The notes under the pieces: generated by a model
Databases searched by the model: none
What the model was told of the DNA's origin: nothing
What the model saw: only the letters and a program-made list of their open reading frames with translations
Shown: positions 37,601 through 51,988 of the stretch, in pieces
Layout of the letters: the number at the start of each line of letters is the position of its first letter
How positions within the stretch are numbered: position 1 is the stretch's first letter
Assembly (NCBI GenBank): GCA_037954235.1
Contig: JBBMOA010000006.1
Location: 25,040,041 to 25,104,040 of the forward strand
DNA length: 64,000 nt
Reading direction: 5' to 3'
Source: Aulostomus chinensis
Lineage: Eukaryota; Chordata; Actinopteri; Syngnathiformes; Aulostomidae
Program-made: the position numbers and the translations under genes

Positions 37601-37726
37601 GTGCTTGCTCATGGAGAGCTGTTGGGTGTAAATTCATTGAAGGAGTGTGGTGCTAGACCTGCTCTACTTGTAAAGTATCATGAGGTAACTTTTGCGTTAT
37701 ACAAATAAAATTGACTTGACTTGACT
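37601..37726 (+). mobile_element. Retroposon tail ending in (GACTT)n
   Basis: The sequence runs GGTGCTAGACCTGCTCTACT, TTGTAAAGTATCATGAGGTA, TATACAAATAAAATTGACTT, then GACTT repeats. The same terminal words (CTATACAAATAAAATTGACT and GACTC) recur at 39700-39732. That suggests a family of retroposed 3' ends whose tail is a pentamer. Confidence 0.5.
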
Positions 37727-39679
37727 TCTGTGACAGCTTTACAGTAATTAACAGATCTGCTACCCTCTGTATGTCAGATACCATAGCGCCTCTTCTAAGG
37801 TACCCCCCCTTCAATGTGTCTCAGGACCAAACACCATTATTCTTTATTCCTTACAGCAGAACAGAAGTCCAATAATTGCCTGCAGCAATCCAAATTGGGA
37901 GAGTAATATTTCCTTTTTGGGATGGTAATGAATTTGAACGTTTAACCAATAAATCAGCATGTTCTGTGTTGTCTATTAGAGTGGATTCTTTGTGTGGGTG
38001 GGAAAAATAAGATGTAATATCACGGTGTTCGTCGCAACTAATTTTTATGTTGGAATCAAATAACCATTACCTATTTAACTTCACAGTCGTAACATATAAG
38101 TTTGATACCTTTTTTCTTGTTAAAAGCACCTGGGATATTTGCTGAGATTGATTGGATGTGGCAGAGCCCCACCTAGACAATTTTCCATCAGCCAGCCATA
38201 ATTATATGTCCAATGTTTTTACCTCTTCAAATTCACCTTCACAGTGTCGACCTAACTGGAGCAGATATTAAACTGCGGTGTGGCAGCGGATTCATTCAGT
38301 ATTCTGAACTGAGTATTAATAAGCTCTCTTCATTTATTTATTGTAAGACCACATCAATATCATATTCATCTTCAGCAAGTGAAAATTATGCATGCACCTT
38401 CATGCATTTATGCAATTTTATCTGTGCGGATGAGTCGTGAGACAAGTCTCACTGTCAGTCTGCAGTGAGTTCATATCTAACCTTGCCCTCGTACATGACA
38501 CATCCAGCCTAATCTCATTTGATATTTTAACCGCAATCCATTCCTTGGTTTTACTTGGACCACTTGTCATCGGGTAATAACGCCAGCATTCATTAAAAGA
38601 CCGAAGCTTGGAGAGAAAGTTGAGACAATCTCTCAGACTGACAAAGGCGATGGAGAGAGGACACGAGACACCTCAGTGTCTCTCTTCACAAAGTTAACAT
38701 TTATTCTGAGAATCAGGACGGGTGGTTCAAAGGGCTGCCACTCAATATCAATCAAACTGCTGATTATTGTCATGACTAATTAAATGTGTAAAATGTCAGA
38801 AATTCTGAAAAATGCTCAACATCATTTCGAAGACCCCAAAGTGACGTTACTTCTTTTCTCCTTTGAGCCGTTTATAACTCAAAGACTCATTAATAACAAA
38901 AACATTTTTAAAAGCAGCAAACCCTTCTATTATTTGAAATCTTCATCATTTTTTTTTGGGGGGGGGGAGCAATCACTTATGAAAAATTGGTTTCTGTTCA
39001 TTGCCACAAAGTAGAAGTATTTGGTTGGTCAGAGTAAAGCTTGATGCTGCACGCTTTAACATCAGAAGAAGAGTAACACATTAGAAACTCAGCCATTTCT
39101 TTCACACTTTCATTCCACCATAACTGTTGCAAAATATAGCTTTTTTTTTAGCTTTTTGTGACCACATGTATTAATGTATTCATAAGAGGGAAGATGGATA
39201 CATCATACATCAATGACAGTACTGTCAACATCACTACTGTCTTCATCCCACAACTTGACAAATAATGACAATAATAATGACAGCAATTAATAAGAAGAAA
39301 AGAAAACTCCATCAAGCCAGTGTCAGCATCAAAGGAGAATGTTGTCAACACACCATTTTCATCTGCCAAATAAGTTTTTAGAGGGTTGGTATTGTTTTTT
39401 AGTGAAATTCAATGCTTCTGCTCAGCCTCAGTGACATCTTGGCTTGATGGTGGAGCTCTCTATGGCATGGATGCAACAATCAATGTTCTGACAACACAAA
39501 TTAGCAGTCAGGGGCTTTGGCTCCTACAGTAGGTTACACATCGGTCTCGATCTCCGTGACCCTGAGATCGTTCTAACAGCAGGGTTGATCCGGACGGCAA
39601 ACCGCAGAACACCTGCCAGCTCGTGTCCAAGAGTGAGAAACAGGAAATTCATTTTCTGTCTGGTGGAATATGTGATCAT
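37727..39679. other. Unassigned sequence
   Basis: No gene recognised. A T9 then G10 run lies at 38950-38968. Confidence 0.45.
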
Positions 39680-39732
39680 TTAGATAACGATACAAATAGC
39701 TATACAAATAAAATTGACTTGACTCGACTTAA
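39680..39732 (+). mobile_element. Retroposon tail fragment, same family as 37601-37726
   Basis: CTATACAAATAAAATTGACT followed by TGACTCGACTT matches the end of the previous tail, and the upstream body is too decayed to align by eye. Confidence 0.45.
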
Positions 39733-40866
39733 AGTGCATCAAACAACAGATCAAAAATGAACTGTAAGCAACAATTCTGATATCTATGTAGACATTTCTC
39801 CCCAAAACGTTTGATCAACAGGACAATCCCACATCATATGAATGAAGGTGCCTATCATATGGAAATTATATAGTGATTAGAAATTAATTTAATCATAGAT
39901 CTTTTTTCTGGATGTCATACAGACTCTTTGTATAAATTTAAGATTAACTAATTGATTATAGATAATTAGCCGAGTTTTGATCATGTTTATCTCTCTCTGG
40001 AATGTCCCATTGCAGTAAAAGCACCCCATCCTTAACGGCGGTCTGCAAAGGTGACGTAAAGGAGCAACAGATAGTGGTTTTATATCTTAGTCAATTTCAG
40101 TCTCCGAGCATGTCGCATTATCTGCAATCTCCAACACTCAGGAGAAGATGGATCACTGTGAGCAGACATCTATGTCACCTTAAATACAAGAGCAGAGCAC
40201 TGGGATGCTTTTGTAAACACAATGAACGCTGCAGCAATGGATGTAAATATCCCTGTGTGCTGTCTTTTTCACTCCAGTTGGTGTTAAACAAGAGTCGCCT
40301 TACCAGTGAATAGGTGTTGACAGGAGCAAAATGAAAGTGAAAACTACCTCTGTAATCATAAAGTACATGGCTGCTATATGACTGGACCGGGAACATCAAG
40401 GTTTGCAATTTGCAGCTGGTGTGCCATCATCTGTCAGATGTTAAAATTGGGTAATTTCAAGTATGGGTTGTTCAATTTTTATAGTTATTTGCAAGGTTTG
40501 GAACAGCTGTTTATTGTCAATGCAGCAATATTATGTTTGCATGAAAATGAATCCATCTGGGTGACACTGGCCGCAGGTACTTTCAGCTGCAGCATGACAG
40601 ACATCCAGAGGGGTTACAATGAAAATATCTCAAAACAAATAGTATATCTGCTACAATGAAAATTTGCATTGTAAATATGATTACAAGCTACATGTTTACA
40701 ACCTTTTTTAAAACATTAATCTATGCAAGCACTTTTGAATCAGCACAACAGAGAGAGACTACACGTTAGATGTTGTGTATTTGTTGTTAAAGAAAGTCTG
40801 TTTTCCCATTTTGATAAGACCAGAGCCTTTCTGCACACCTAAATGGAAGTATCATATGCACATATT
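39733..40866. other. Unassigned sequence
   Basis: Nothing recognised, including the ~100-codon frames at 40002-40313 and 40378-40659. Confidence 0.45.
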
Positions 40867-40893
40867 TGTGTGTGTGTGTGTGTGTGTGTGTGT
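40867..40893. repeat. (GT)n microsatellite
   Basis: About 13 GT units. Confidence 0.9.
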
Positions 40894-41950
40894 ACGTGTT
40901 TGAATAGCACATCTTATGTCCTTTGAAATGGGCCCTGTTGTCTCCACTTGCAGTGCTAACATTTGTTTTGAAAATATTAATTTTAGAAAACAACCAAATC
41001 AACAAATATCTCATATCAGACTATTATAAAACCCATGGGGAGGGGGACTGCCAACCGAGCAGGAAATGTAAATAATGGCACCATTAGTATTAATATTGTT
41101 TTTATGATAATGGCCAAATCAAGTTTGTTTTGCACTCTGTGACTATGGAAGACAGAAATGTAAAATAATCACTTTCAAACCAAACATCATGTATAAGTTT
41201 GACATGTTTACTCTTTTATGAAAATGAGGTAGAATTACATTTAGAAATCCATTCAGCTGCTGCATAAACCCTTCTTCCGCACCAATCCGACTAATAGAGC
41301 AACATGATATTGATACGGTAAACATTACATGGATAAAGCTGCCGTCAGGGGTCAACTTGCATTTAATAAACAGCCTCATGAGACATGAGACTCCAAAACT
41401 CTTCGAATGACACCCTGCCATGATTTGGATACTGTTAATAATGGCTGAAGCTGAATGAGTAGAAGAGAAGGAACAGTAGCCACAGCTAATCATGATTTTA
41501 AAAAGCGGATCTCTGTTGTCTGGCAGGAGGCAGAGCGTAAATAAAGCGTTGTCTGTCTAATCTCCAGGCCTCTGCCAAGATGAGGCGTTAACACAAGCTG
41601 TGGCTGAATCACTGCTGCATACACAGGCGAGAGAGAAGTAATTGCCACCACTGACTGATCCATGGAGTCCTATTGATTTGAAAGCCAGTGTTGTTTTTCA
41701 CCACTACTAATAGACACAGCCTCATTTAGTGGAAAGTAATTGAATTCTTCACTCGTAACAGAATTGCTGCTATGCATTTACATGACATCCCGTCCGTCTG
41801 TCAAACTATTGTGGAAAGATTACAAACACTTTGTTGTGAATGCCTGCCTAAAATAGGTTTTGGGCCTATCTCATCTGTATCCAGTTTGATTTTAGACAGT
41901 CCTGACCACAAAAAACACATCAAATGTGTTTCTTGCAAATCTGATGCAAA
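40894..41950. other. Unassigned sequence
   Basis: Nothing recognised, including the 116-codon reverse frame at 41143-41493. Confidence 0.4.
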
Positions 41951-41972
41951 CCCCCCCCCCCCCCCCCCCCCC
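41951..41972. repeat. Poly-C tract
   Basis: 22 consecutive C. Confidence 0.95.
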
Positions 41973-42669
41973 ATGTGGTTTGGATGTGATTCCACTCTGT
42001 GTCCAGTGTGGACACTGTAGGAATTTAAAGTGTCTTTTGTGTAGCTTGCAGCACGTTTCTCAGCAGATGTTAGGCGCCTTAAGTTTCTGTCTTCATTGAC
42101 AAGGCTTGGAGAGGACCAAGGGGCTGACAATCATCATCACAGATCCCGCAGACTCTTATTTGTTCCCACCACTCCCTTGAGGATGGAAGCATGACTCCTG
42201 CATAGTAATGTAGACCAGCTCTGCACCGCCAGTTGACAGCATGATTGTTTGAAGGGTGATTTGACGGAGCTCCGCTTGCCTTGCAGTTACATAGGTAAGC
42301 CGTGTCGCCATAATGATGTAGTGATGTTCATTGACAGTGATGCCCATGCCGCTACCAAAGCAACTCATGTAGAGAGGCTGGCATGTCCGGGCATAGATGT
42401 CAGCTCTGACCCGCTTGCAAATAACAGCACAGATGTAAAAAGATCCTATTTGAGTAACATGCCTGCAGTGTGAAACAAATCAGGGCAACACCTAAGCTGT
42501 TTGGACCAGATGTGACCACAGGTGCATTGGCTGCAGGGCAGACAGCTGAAAGCCACCCTTCACTGATGTTTTTCCCTTTTAATACTGGAACAACCGGAGA
42601 TTCAGGATCTCACTGATTTGTGTGCCTTTTCCTTCCTCTGGAGCAGAGTCAGAGGCTCCCTTGATCCGC
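41973..42669. other. Unassigned sequence
   Basis: No recognised gene. It could include the decayed 3' flank of the reverse-strand retroelement next to it. Confidence 0.4.
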
Positions 42670-43110
42670 CTACTCTGATAGTACTTTAAACGCCTTTCTC
42701 AGCTTGGACCCTGCAGTTCCACCGGTCTGTGGGAGCTGCTGGGTGGATGCTCCACTGGGAGGATATGTGAATGTAATCCACCTTGAACTCTGTGTACTTT
42801 TCTTTCTGTCTCTTGAAGCTTGCCTTAATTCACTCTTCCCAATGGGTCAGTCAGTTCCACCATATATCCTGGCAGGGGTGGACCAGCGCACAATATCCGG
42901 CACCAGGGAGGCTATGGTGATCGCAACTTGGAATTTGAACTGGCAATCAATCCTCATGGACCACTCATCTTTGCTGCTGCTCTGAGCCTTGCCTCCTTGT
43001 CTGACAAACTTAATCAGCTGCTGTGATATACAGGCGCTGGCCTTGCCCACCTCCAGCCTATGTGCCTCCAGGATTTTGGATAACATTTGAGTCACCAGTT
43101 GTGGCTCTAC
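42670..43110 (-). pseudogene. Retroelement polyprotein C-terminal remnant
   Basis: On the reverse strand, the frame 43095-42847 reads MLSKILEAHRLEVG, QQLIKFVRQGG, then DEWSMRIDCQF and LVPDIVRWSTPARI. After a frame change it continues with VELTDPLGRVN. The order (H/Q)..+L..I...., a D..(M/V)..D block, then L(R/V)PDI(V)LWS..(R) and ELT(V/D)P(W/L) is that of the region downstream of the reverse transcriptase in a multi-copy teleost/invertebrate retroelement protein. Below 42847 the phase changes and stops appear, so it is dead. I cannot name the element class with confidence. The forward-strand frames here (42704-42985, 43023-43220) are shadows. Confidence 0.5.
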
Positions 43111-43957
43111 TGTGGAACCTGGCTTGTTTTACTTTCAACTGCGCCTGTGTTAGGAGCTCCCTGAGCCTTTTGAGGAGTCCGGAGGGTTATGTTGCCATCC
43201 GTAGGAGTGTGGTGACATGAACTATGTTGCTCCATATATCTGGGAGTCACTGGTCTTTTTGGGGTCTAATACTCAAACTATCTATCTTACACCAATTAGG
43301 ATGCTTTCAAATCCTGTCGTGAAAAGAGTGGGACAGTTGGAGTCCCCCATTGCTATCCTTCTATCCAGCAATGTAGAGAAGTTTCATGCTAGAGCTCCTG
43401 ATATGGAAGTCACATCGATGGTTTTGGTGTCAGAATCTATTTCTGTCTTGAGATGGAGGTAATATTTCTTTATCTCTTAACTACAGATTCCAGCCTAAGT
43501 AATCCATCATGCCGTCAACAGGAAATCCCGTCCTACTAGAGCCAGTGAAAGTGATGTGAGAGAGCAATTCTCTCTCCTGATATTTCCTCCTTCCTCGGTG
43601 CACTGTTGGAGTAGGAGAGGCTATAAAAATGTGCTCTTGGGTTGAACTAGAAAATAAATGATACATTTGATTGCCACTTTTCTTCTCAATCTACTGAGAG
43701 AGGAATTAGAGCTGCCAAAATGAGTCCATCCATCTGCCGGAAAGGACAGGGAGAGATGGTCTAATACCATCCTTAATTGGCCCATCTAGAAACTCAGCTG
43801 ACAAAAAGCACTATATTCAGAATGTAAATTGAGGGGTAAAGCCTTTAATGGAAAAGGGCTCTTTTGTTGTGTTACAGCAGCAAATTTTTTTTAATTAATT
43901 TAAGATGGGATAATAGGACTTTTTTTTGCCACACTGCTCAGCCAAATACTCGTGCCA

Positions 43958-43958
<1 letters not shown>
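43111..43958. other. Unassigned sequence, possibly more of the reverse-strand retroelement
   Basis: The reverse strand upstream of the remnant should hold earlier parts of its coding region, but I could not align any motif. Confidence 0.35.

Positions 43959-44005
<47 letters not shown>
43959..44005. repeat. (TG)n microsatellite
   Basis: About 23 TG units. Confidence 0.94.
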
Positions 44006-44007
<2 letters not shown>

Positions 44008-46704
44008 AGTCTCATGTAATTTGACACCATCAGGTAGCAGGTCGGGGGTCATGAGGCACTGTCGGAGACAAGTTCAGACACAGAACAGCATTAAAACGAT
44101 ACACAAAACAGCTGAATAAGTTGAGAGACGGTTTAAAAAAATGGTGATGAATAAATTTAAATGCAATACATGAAGAGCTGAAAGAGCTGGATCCTCATGG
44201 GGTCACAAACGAAAGTGATCGGGATGTGAATTTAAATTGTTGTTGTGTTTTTTTATAATGGGAAACGAGACCAGTACTTGAAAATTCGTCAAAACTACTG
44301 ATCAAATGATGAAATCCATTCAGAGATCAAGCATTTTAATAACTGTTAGATTGTTGAAACATGAGGCAAAAATTCATAAAACTCAACTGCGGTTGCTGCA
44401 AGGGAACTTCCATGTAAGTTGGAGACAGCAGTTCCCCAGATGCAGTCCCTGGAAACAGCAGTGGAACCCACCATCATCTCTTCTGCTTCTCTCCGACTTT
44501 TCACTGCAGTTTACTCACTTTGCTGCCAGTGGATAATGTTATTTGATCCAATTTTACAAAAGGACTTCTGCCACAGCAATGTGGGGATTTAAAATGACGA
44601 TTGCTTGTTTTTGTCTTGGTTAAAAATAATGGTGAAAAGATATATTTTGGAGGTACATTAAGTCTCATGCAATGTTGTTGACCAAGGGGGTCAAGACCCC
44701 CTCTGAGGAAAAAAAATGCATGAAATTTTTGTTTGCATATTGAGCAGGAGAGTGACATCTGATTACAAGTGCTCTCTAACTGAAATTTATTTTACTGCCT
44801 CGTGTGAATACACATAATTACAACTGACCATTTCTGACTGGGTCATTATAAGTCAGAACAAGTCAGATGTGTTTTCCACTTCTGAGAAAAATGTACATAT
44901 TAAATATGCCGCTTTACTGCGCAAAGAGCTCACTCCTCTGAGAGTGCTCATTTCAAGGTTGAATACACAGTCGTAGATCAAATTTATAGATGTTTACCGA
45001 ATCAAACCTGAGACCTCGAGAGAGCGCGCAGTCTCCGCCACACTGTGTTGAACGCTTTAAAGAAAAACTAATTTCTTTGTTCTTGCCCTGGAAGTTTATT
45101 CACCTTAAAAGTCATCAATATTTCGCTATTACTATGAGGAAATTCACTGGTCTTATTCAATCTACCCGTCTCTTTTCTTACGCGTTTATGACACTTTGGT
45201 CTTCGTGGTGGTTGACCAGAGGGGTTGAGAAGAGATTCAACTGACTCAGGGGGCGTGAATGTTGATTTTTTTTCACCAGTGGAAAGTCTGCACCTTCTGT
45301 CCTGCTGCAAGACTCACATGAATCCCAGCTCAGCTCAGGATTCCAGTGTTGTAACACTGAATGAAAAATGTTTGCCAAAAAAATGTTTTTTCTTTTCTTT
45401 CAAAAGACTGACACCATAATACTTGTAACTACTTTCAAACGATCAACTTGTATCATTTTATTATACAATGTATATATATCCTCTGTTGATGCTAAAATGC
45501 TGCATCGCTTTGTTTTAACACCATGGAGGAGTTTTTAAATACACTGAGAACAAGCATAAAATACTGTGTATTATTGCATCAGTGGAAAAACATCCCCATA
45601 AATACAAGGCTTAAAAGTTCTGTATCAGCGGGAACCTTGTTGGCTGCATACTAGATCTTATCGGAGCTTTGGATGATAAAAGAAGCAGCATGAAATAATG
45701 CAGATTTGAAAAATATTCCTCTCAGCGATTACAGAAGTGTCCATTGCTGTTATCTGTAATCTGTAGCATTTTGTCTTTAATTAGAAAATTTTTTCTGGCA
45801 CATGATTATGTATGTGTGCAGTTTTCTTGGCTGGAATTCGTGCAGCTGAAATGGAAAGGGGACAAAACTGTAGCAGCTCATTATAAGCAGCCCATAGCTG
45901 TTTTACATTGTACGGAAATTCTTCATCACCCTCTGCCATCGGTGTTATTCGAACGGAGATGACCCTGAAAAAAGCAAAGAAATTTCTATCATCAAAAAGA
46001 TAAACACAGTCCAGGGGACGGATTGGAAGTCTGTGTTGTTATTACCTTCAAAAGCTTCTGCAAATTCTCCAGCTTCTTTGAAGGGCTTGAACCTCCTGGT
46101 CGAGCGAAAGATAGAGACGGATCCCTGTCCACCAACATGAAATGTATGAAAATTACACTAGGAAATGACCTTTTAAATGTTTGTCAACTGTACCCCTTAA
46201 ATGTGATTTATGATATTTGATCCATGAAAACGTGAATATGTAATGAAAAGGGACTTTTTTCCTTTCATTACTTTCATATATATGGTAGTTCATATCATAT
46301 ATGGTCAAAGACTTTTAATGAGGTAAACATACAAACGGTGTTGGCTTAAGCTACTTGGAGAATGTGGTAAACTAGGCTAAAATTGATGATTTTGCAATGT
46401 GGGTCCAAGCTTGGCGGCCCTGCCTGGGGTTGTTGTCAAAAGGGATTCTGAAGGGACAACAACTGCTTGGCCAGACTGACCGCTGCTGCAGAGAATAGCT
46501 CTGTTTTGATCTTCACACGGGTGAATCAAGTTGAGGTCCGCTGCTGGCTCAAAAGCCTCTGAAGTGGCTAAACATGAGCCCCTGCGAGCGGGGACAGCTA
46601 AGCTAAATAGCAAGTTTCAGCACTTGCCAGCAGCTGAGACTGGTTAGAGAGCATTGCTCATGGCCAACCGCTTCTCATTTGTTTGGCAAACTGGAAGCAT
46701 TATC
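44006..46704. other. Unassigned sequence
   Basis: No gene recognised over 2.7 kb. Short frames on both strands lack domains. Confidence 0.45.
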
Positions 46705-46760
46705 TAGATCAGTGATTCTAAAACTGTGGTGCACGAGCTCCCTCAAGTTGTATGCAGAAT
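46705..46760. mobile_element. Possible hAT end fragment
   Basis: CAGTGATTCTAAAACTGTGG followed by TGCACGAGCTCCCTC resembles the left end of a common vertebrate hAT/MITE family. No matching right end or 8-bp duplication was found in the following 300 bp. Confidence 0.35.
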
Positions 46761-47392
46761 CCCAGAAATATTTTTTTAAGATAAAACAAGTCAAAAACAC
46801 AAAAACAAAGAACACGATAAAAAAAAAATCTCAGAATTAAAAAATGTTAGCTGTTGTCTTCTTAGTTATTCAGCAGGTTTCTCAAAACGCTGGTGGAACT
46901 TTCATGTATTAATGTTGCGCAGGGATGGCTCGCCAGTTGTCTGTGCAAAATGGTCGGAGGGCACCACAGGTGTGAACAGCTTCTAAAACAGACAGGACAT
47001 CACTGGGACCCTCTGAAGGCAGCGCAAGGAGACGATGCCAGCGGCTGAAGCTCTTCAGTTTCATTATTGCCTTGATGTAGCAATTCACTGGAACCCTGAA
47101 GAGAGAACAAAAAAAACTCTTAATACTCATGTGAGGAAACAAAATCTGTGTCTCAGAAGACGAAGACAGACGGACTGTAAAAATCACAGTTTAAACAAAA
47201 GACACTTCAGGCTGACGGCTCCCAGTCGTGTGTCCTACACTGCCAATGTTTCTTCACACGTGATCAGCTACACACCAGCTATGGTTCACCCTCTTTTGTC
47301 ATCTACTCGTCAGGCACATGTACTTGAGGAGAAAGTCTTTAATGGAGATTAGGGATTGTTTGATTTGTATTTAAACCAATTAGGGATAATAT
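46761..47392. other. Unassigned sequence
   Basis: Nothing recognised. The 105-codon frame 47035-47352 has no known domain. Confidence 0.4.
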
Positions 47393-47730
47393 AAATCTTA
47401 CATCCTATAATTTGCCTTGCGCCAGACTGGTGACCCATCCAGGGTGAACCCCACCTCTCGCTTGAAGGCTGCTGGGATAGGCTCCAGCCCCCCCCCCCCC
47501 CCCCCCCCCCGCCACGACCCTTAACAGGATAAGCGGTAGAAAATGAATGGATGGATGGATACTTCTTATATCCTATAATTTACCCCGCGCCAGACTGGCG
47601 ACCCGTCCGGGGTGTACCCCGCCTCTCGCCCAATGTCAGCTGGGATAGCCCCCATGACCCTTAACGGATTAGCAGTATAGAAAATGGATGGATGGATGGA
47701 GGGATGGATGGATGGATATCCTGTAATTTT
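47393..47730 (+). mobile_element. Two tandem SINE 3' ends
   Basis: Two consecutive 5'-truncated copies of the shared SINE 3' body each start at TTGCGCCAGACTGG or CCGCGCCAGACTGG and end in a (GGAT)n tail. The flanking phrase ATCCTATAATTT occurs before copy 1 (47401), between the copies (47569) and, as ATCCTGTAATTT, after copy 2 (47717). A 24-base C-run interrupts copy 1 (47487-47510). The arrangement fits either two insertions at one site or a segmental duplication of one truncated SINE with its target site. Confidence 0.75.
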
Positions 47731-50404
47731 TTAATTCTTGGGTGTTTAGACTACATAAGTTAAAATAAGTGCATGATTGCTTTCCAGGGTGCTTGTTTTG
47801 AAATGAAGGGATGGATGACTTCATCTTCAAATCTGTCTTAATAATTGGCCAAAATGTAGCGGTAGCAAATCCACTGCCTGGACGTACAGCAACAACATTT
47901 CCTGTGACACGAAGGATTGACCTTCACTGCAACGATGCAGGAGCAACTAATCCAGTTAAAGCTCCATTAGTGGATGGGCTCTTGTTTTTCTGTTAGTGCC
48001 AATGCCATCCTCTTGTTTTACAGGAATGAAAGTACAAACTCTGGAGTGCATTAGTTCAGTACTGGTTTGACTTTTAAAACAAGATCAGGATTAAAGATGC
48101 ACAAACACAATAGAAACTCATGGACATAAAAAAAAATATGCATGGATTTATTCTAACACAGTATTGGAATATTTGGTTATAAACTCTAAATTATCCAGAG
48201 GGAAGTTTCACAAAACCAGAGTTGCACAAACTAGGCAGGGTACAGCATTTAACAAATAAAGGAAAAAGAGCACGAGCTCAAAGGGAAGCAACACAATAAG
48301 AATACAAATGCCAAAAGACAATTATAATTAGGTTTTTATGTTACACAAGGGAAAAAGCCTTGGTGCAGTGTCAGCATGCCCAGGCTCTTATGCTTGCAGC
48401 CAGTCAGGAGGTGGTAGGTGAGGCTCTCGGCAACGGGAGACAGAAAGAACGCCAAGCAAACACCAGGCTTGTAACACCAATCACAAAATGTGAGAGCAGA
48501 GAGGACATAACAGGTGTGTTGACTTGCTTTGGTCATTGTTGCACACATTTAATCGCCTCTTCTGTGTTTCATTTATACCTAAGAAGTCCTGAGCGGAAAT
48601 TTAAAATAAATCTATGAATGTTTCAAAGTTTTAATACTTGTGAGGGTGAAATGAATGCAACAGATTCATTTATCTAAAAGAACTCCTAATATTTGCATAA
48701 GAGCAGTGGATGGAAGCCTGCAGAAATTCACATTCTTCATTTTCTTTTCCTGAATTTGCAAAGATTCTGTTGAATTTACATTTTGAATACATTAGGATGG
48801 AAACCTGAATATTGTGGCAGAAGGAACAGATGACCACATTTAGGTACAGTTCTATTCATCAATTATGCATTTTAAGTTTATCTATTTTCACTGTAGTTTG
48901 AAAGCAATAATCTGTCTAGTAAATAAACATTTACAGAGATATTCATGGAAATGTTCTCAATATAATTATCACATTCCACAATTGCCTTGCACATGTATTG
49001 CAACAACAAAAAAAACATTTTTTAAGTGTATACTGTCTTTGAAGTTGTTGCTTCACAATGGGGTTGGTATTGTTGATCCGCTGTACAAAGTCAACACAAG
49101 TTCTATTAGTATTTGTGTAACAAGTAGTAGCACAAAAACAAAAAAAGATACTTTGATTTGATTGCAGTTATTGCCTCGTCCAATACTTCAAGGAGAATAT
49201 AAAAGCGTCCCTCAGTGGGTTTTCTATTTCATCCTATGGTGAATGTACAAGATCAGCGTGCTCTCATGTTTGACATCGCAGCAGGAGCCTCGTTCCAAAC
49301 AAGGTTTGTTAGGAGAACATTAAATTAATTATTAAAAATGAGGAAGCGATTGCAGAGGCCGCACAGGAGCTTGGAAATAGGACGGTCCTCATGTGTGGAT
49401 TAATCGAACTTCACATACTCAGCAGAATCTTTGCAGAGGTCAGAAATGAGATCTGAAGCCAACAGAGAATGAAAGTGTTGACATTTGCTCTCCCGCACAA
49501 TTTAATGAGTTCTTTATTTACTATGATGCCAGAGTAAAGGCTCCGATCAGAGTGTTTGCCACAAGACGCTATAAAAGCAAAGAGCTTGAGCTTGAGCTTC
49601 CCCCAGGGAGGTTAGCTTCAGGGTGGAAGGAAGTCCAGTGAACTCACTACACACTGCACTCCCTTTTATGTACCTGTGCTTCCCTGGTGGAGCTCAGCTG
49701 TGGCACTGATACTGTGTTCACATCATATCAGACGGAATGAAAAACACACATAATGCTGCACTGTAGGCTGAATTAAAGTCTAGTTTATTTAAAGGGCATG
49801 ATCATTATCTCTACAGCAAAGAAAAAATCAATTTCCTCAGCAGGCAAAGTGATAATCAAGTTTGGGAGAAATGGTACATTCCATCCTTGAAGTATACTCT
49901 AGACAATTGGCTATTGGTGTCCTTGGTGGACTCTGTTACTGACTCTGGAGGACATGTCTTGATGCTGTGTGCCAACCAACACCTTCAGTGTGAGCTGAGA
50001 CCCCGTGTGAATTTACACTTTCACTGACCTGCTCAGAAAGTCTGGAGGGTCTCTGAACTAGCAGAAAAACTACAGTATAATGGCAAATGTTTACAAAATG
50101 TAACCAGTTTTTATTCTTATTTTTATAAGTTGATCCAGTCAAACTGATTCAATAAACCCATGCTGGATTAAAACTTACACAACAAATAAAATTCAAAAAG
50201 AGTGACTAAGAGTGTGGACACTGGCATCAATGAAAGCTCAGACTGAGCGAACCCTAATTTACAAATATCTATACAAAAATGATGAACAAGTATTTAAAAT
50301 AGCTACGTCACAACTCATTTTCTGAGTTACCAATACAGATTTTTATCAAGCTAACAGACCTCAACCACTTTCATTATTTTTTTTAGTAGTACTCAATTTT
50401 TTTT
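47731..50404. other. Unassigned sequence
   Basis: No gene recognised over 2.7 kb. Confidence 0.45.
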
Positions 50405-50720
50405 TTACTACTGCATTACTGCAGTTCCCTCTATCAGGCTGCACCAGTAAGTCCCTTAAGACTCTCCAGCTGGTCCAAACGCTGCTGCCTGTATATTGAC
50501 AACAACCACTAGAAGAGACCAGATATCTCTCTTACTGGCTTCTCTGCATTGGCTCCCTTTCATTTTTTTTAAAGCCCCTTCTAATATATCTGACAGAGCT
50601 CATAGATGCCTCTATCTAGCTAAAGATCTTCAACCATGGGATGCAGGGTTACTTGTGTCTCCAGAAGTGTGTCTCCTAGAGTCTGTAGAAGTAGAATGGG
50701 AGCCATTTTAACCTTGGCCC
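50405..50720 (+). pseudogene. LINE (L2-like) reverse transcriptase C-terminal remnant
   Basis: Forward translation gives LQLVQTLLPVY, then YLSYWLLCIGSLSFF in a shifted frame, LIYLTELIDASI, a D-A-G-L-L-V-x-P-(E/R)-V block and finally SVEVEWEPF. This is the familiar end of L2-type ORF2: LQ-x-(V/L)-QNAAAR, LHWLP(V/F), YL-x-(D/E)L, then the DAGLLVVPRV...RMG segment. Frame changes and stops show that it is inactive. Confidence 0.6.
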
Positions 50721-51946
<1,226 letters not shown>

Positions 51947-51988
51947 TGGCATGCCCTTCAGGAAATTAATATTTGAATATATTGAATA
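51947..51988 (+). repeat. Left terminal inverted repeat
   Basis: Pairs with 56079-56120. The last part, TTGAATATATTGAAT, is repeated directly at about 51993-52008, which could be a second binding site for the transposase. Confidence 0.88.
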
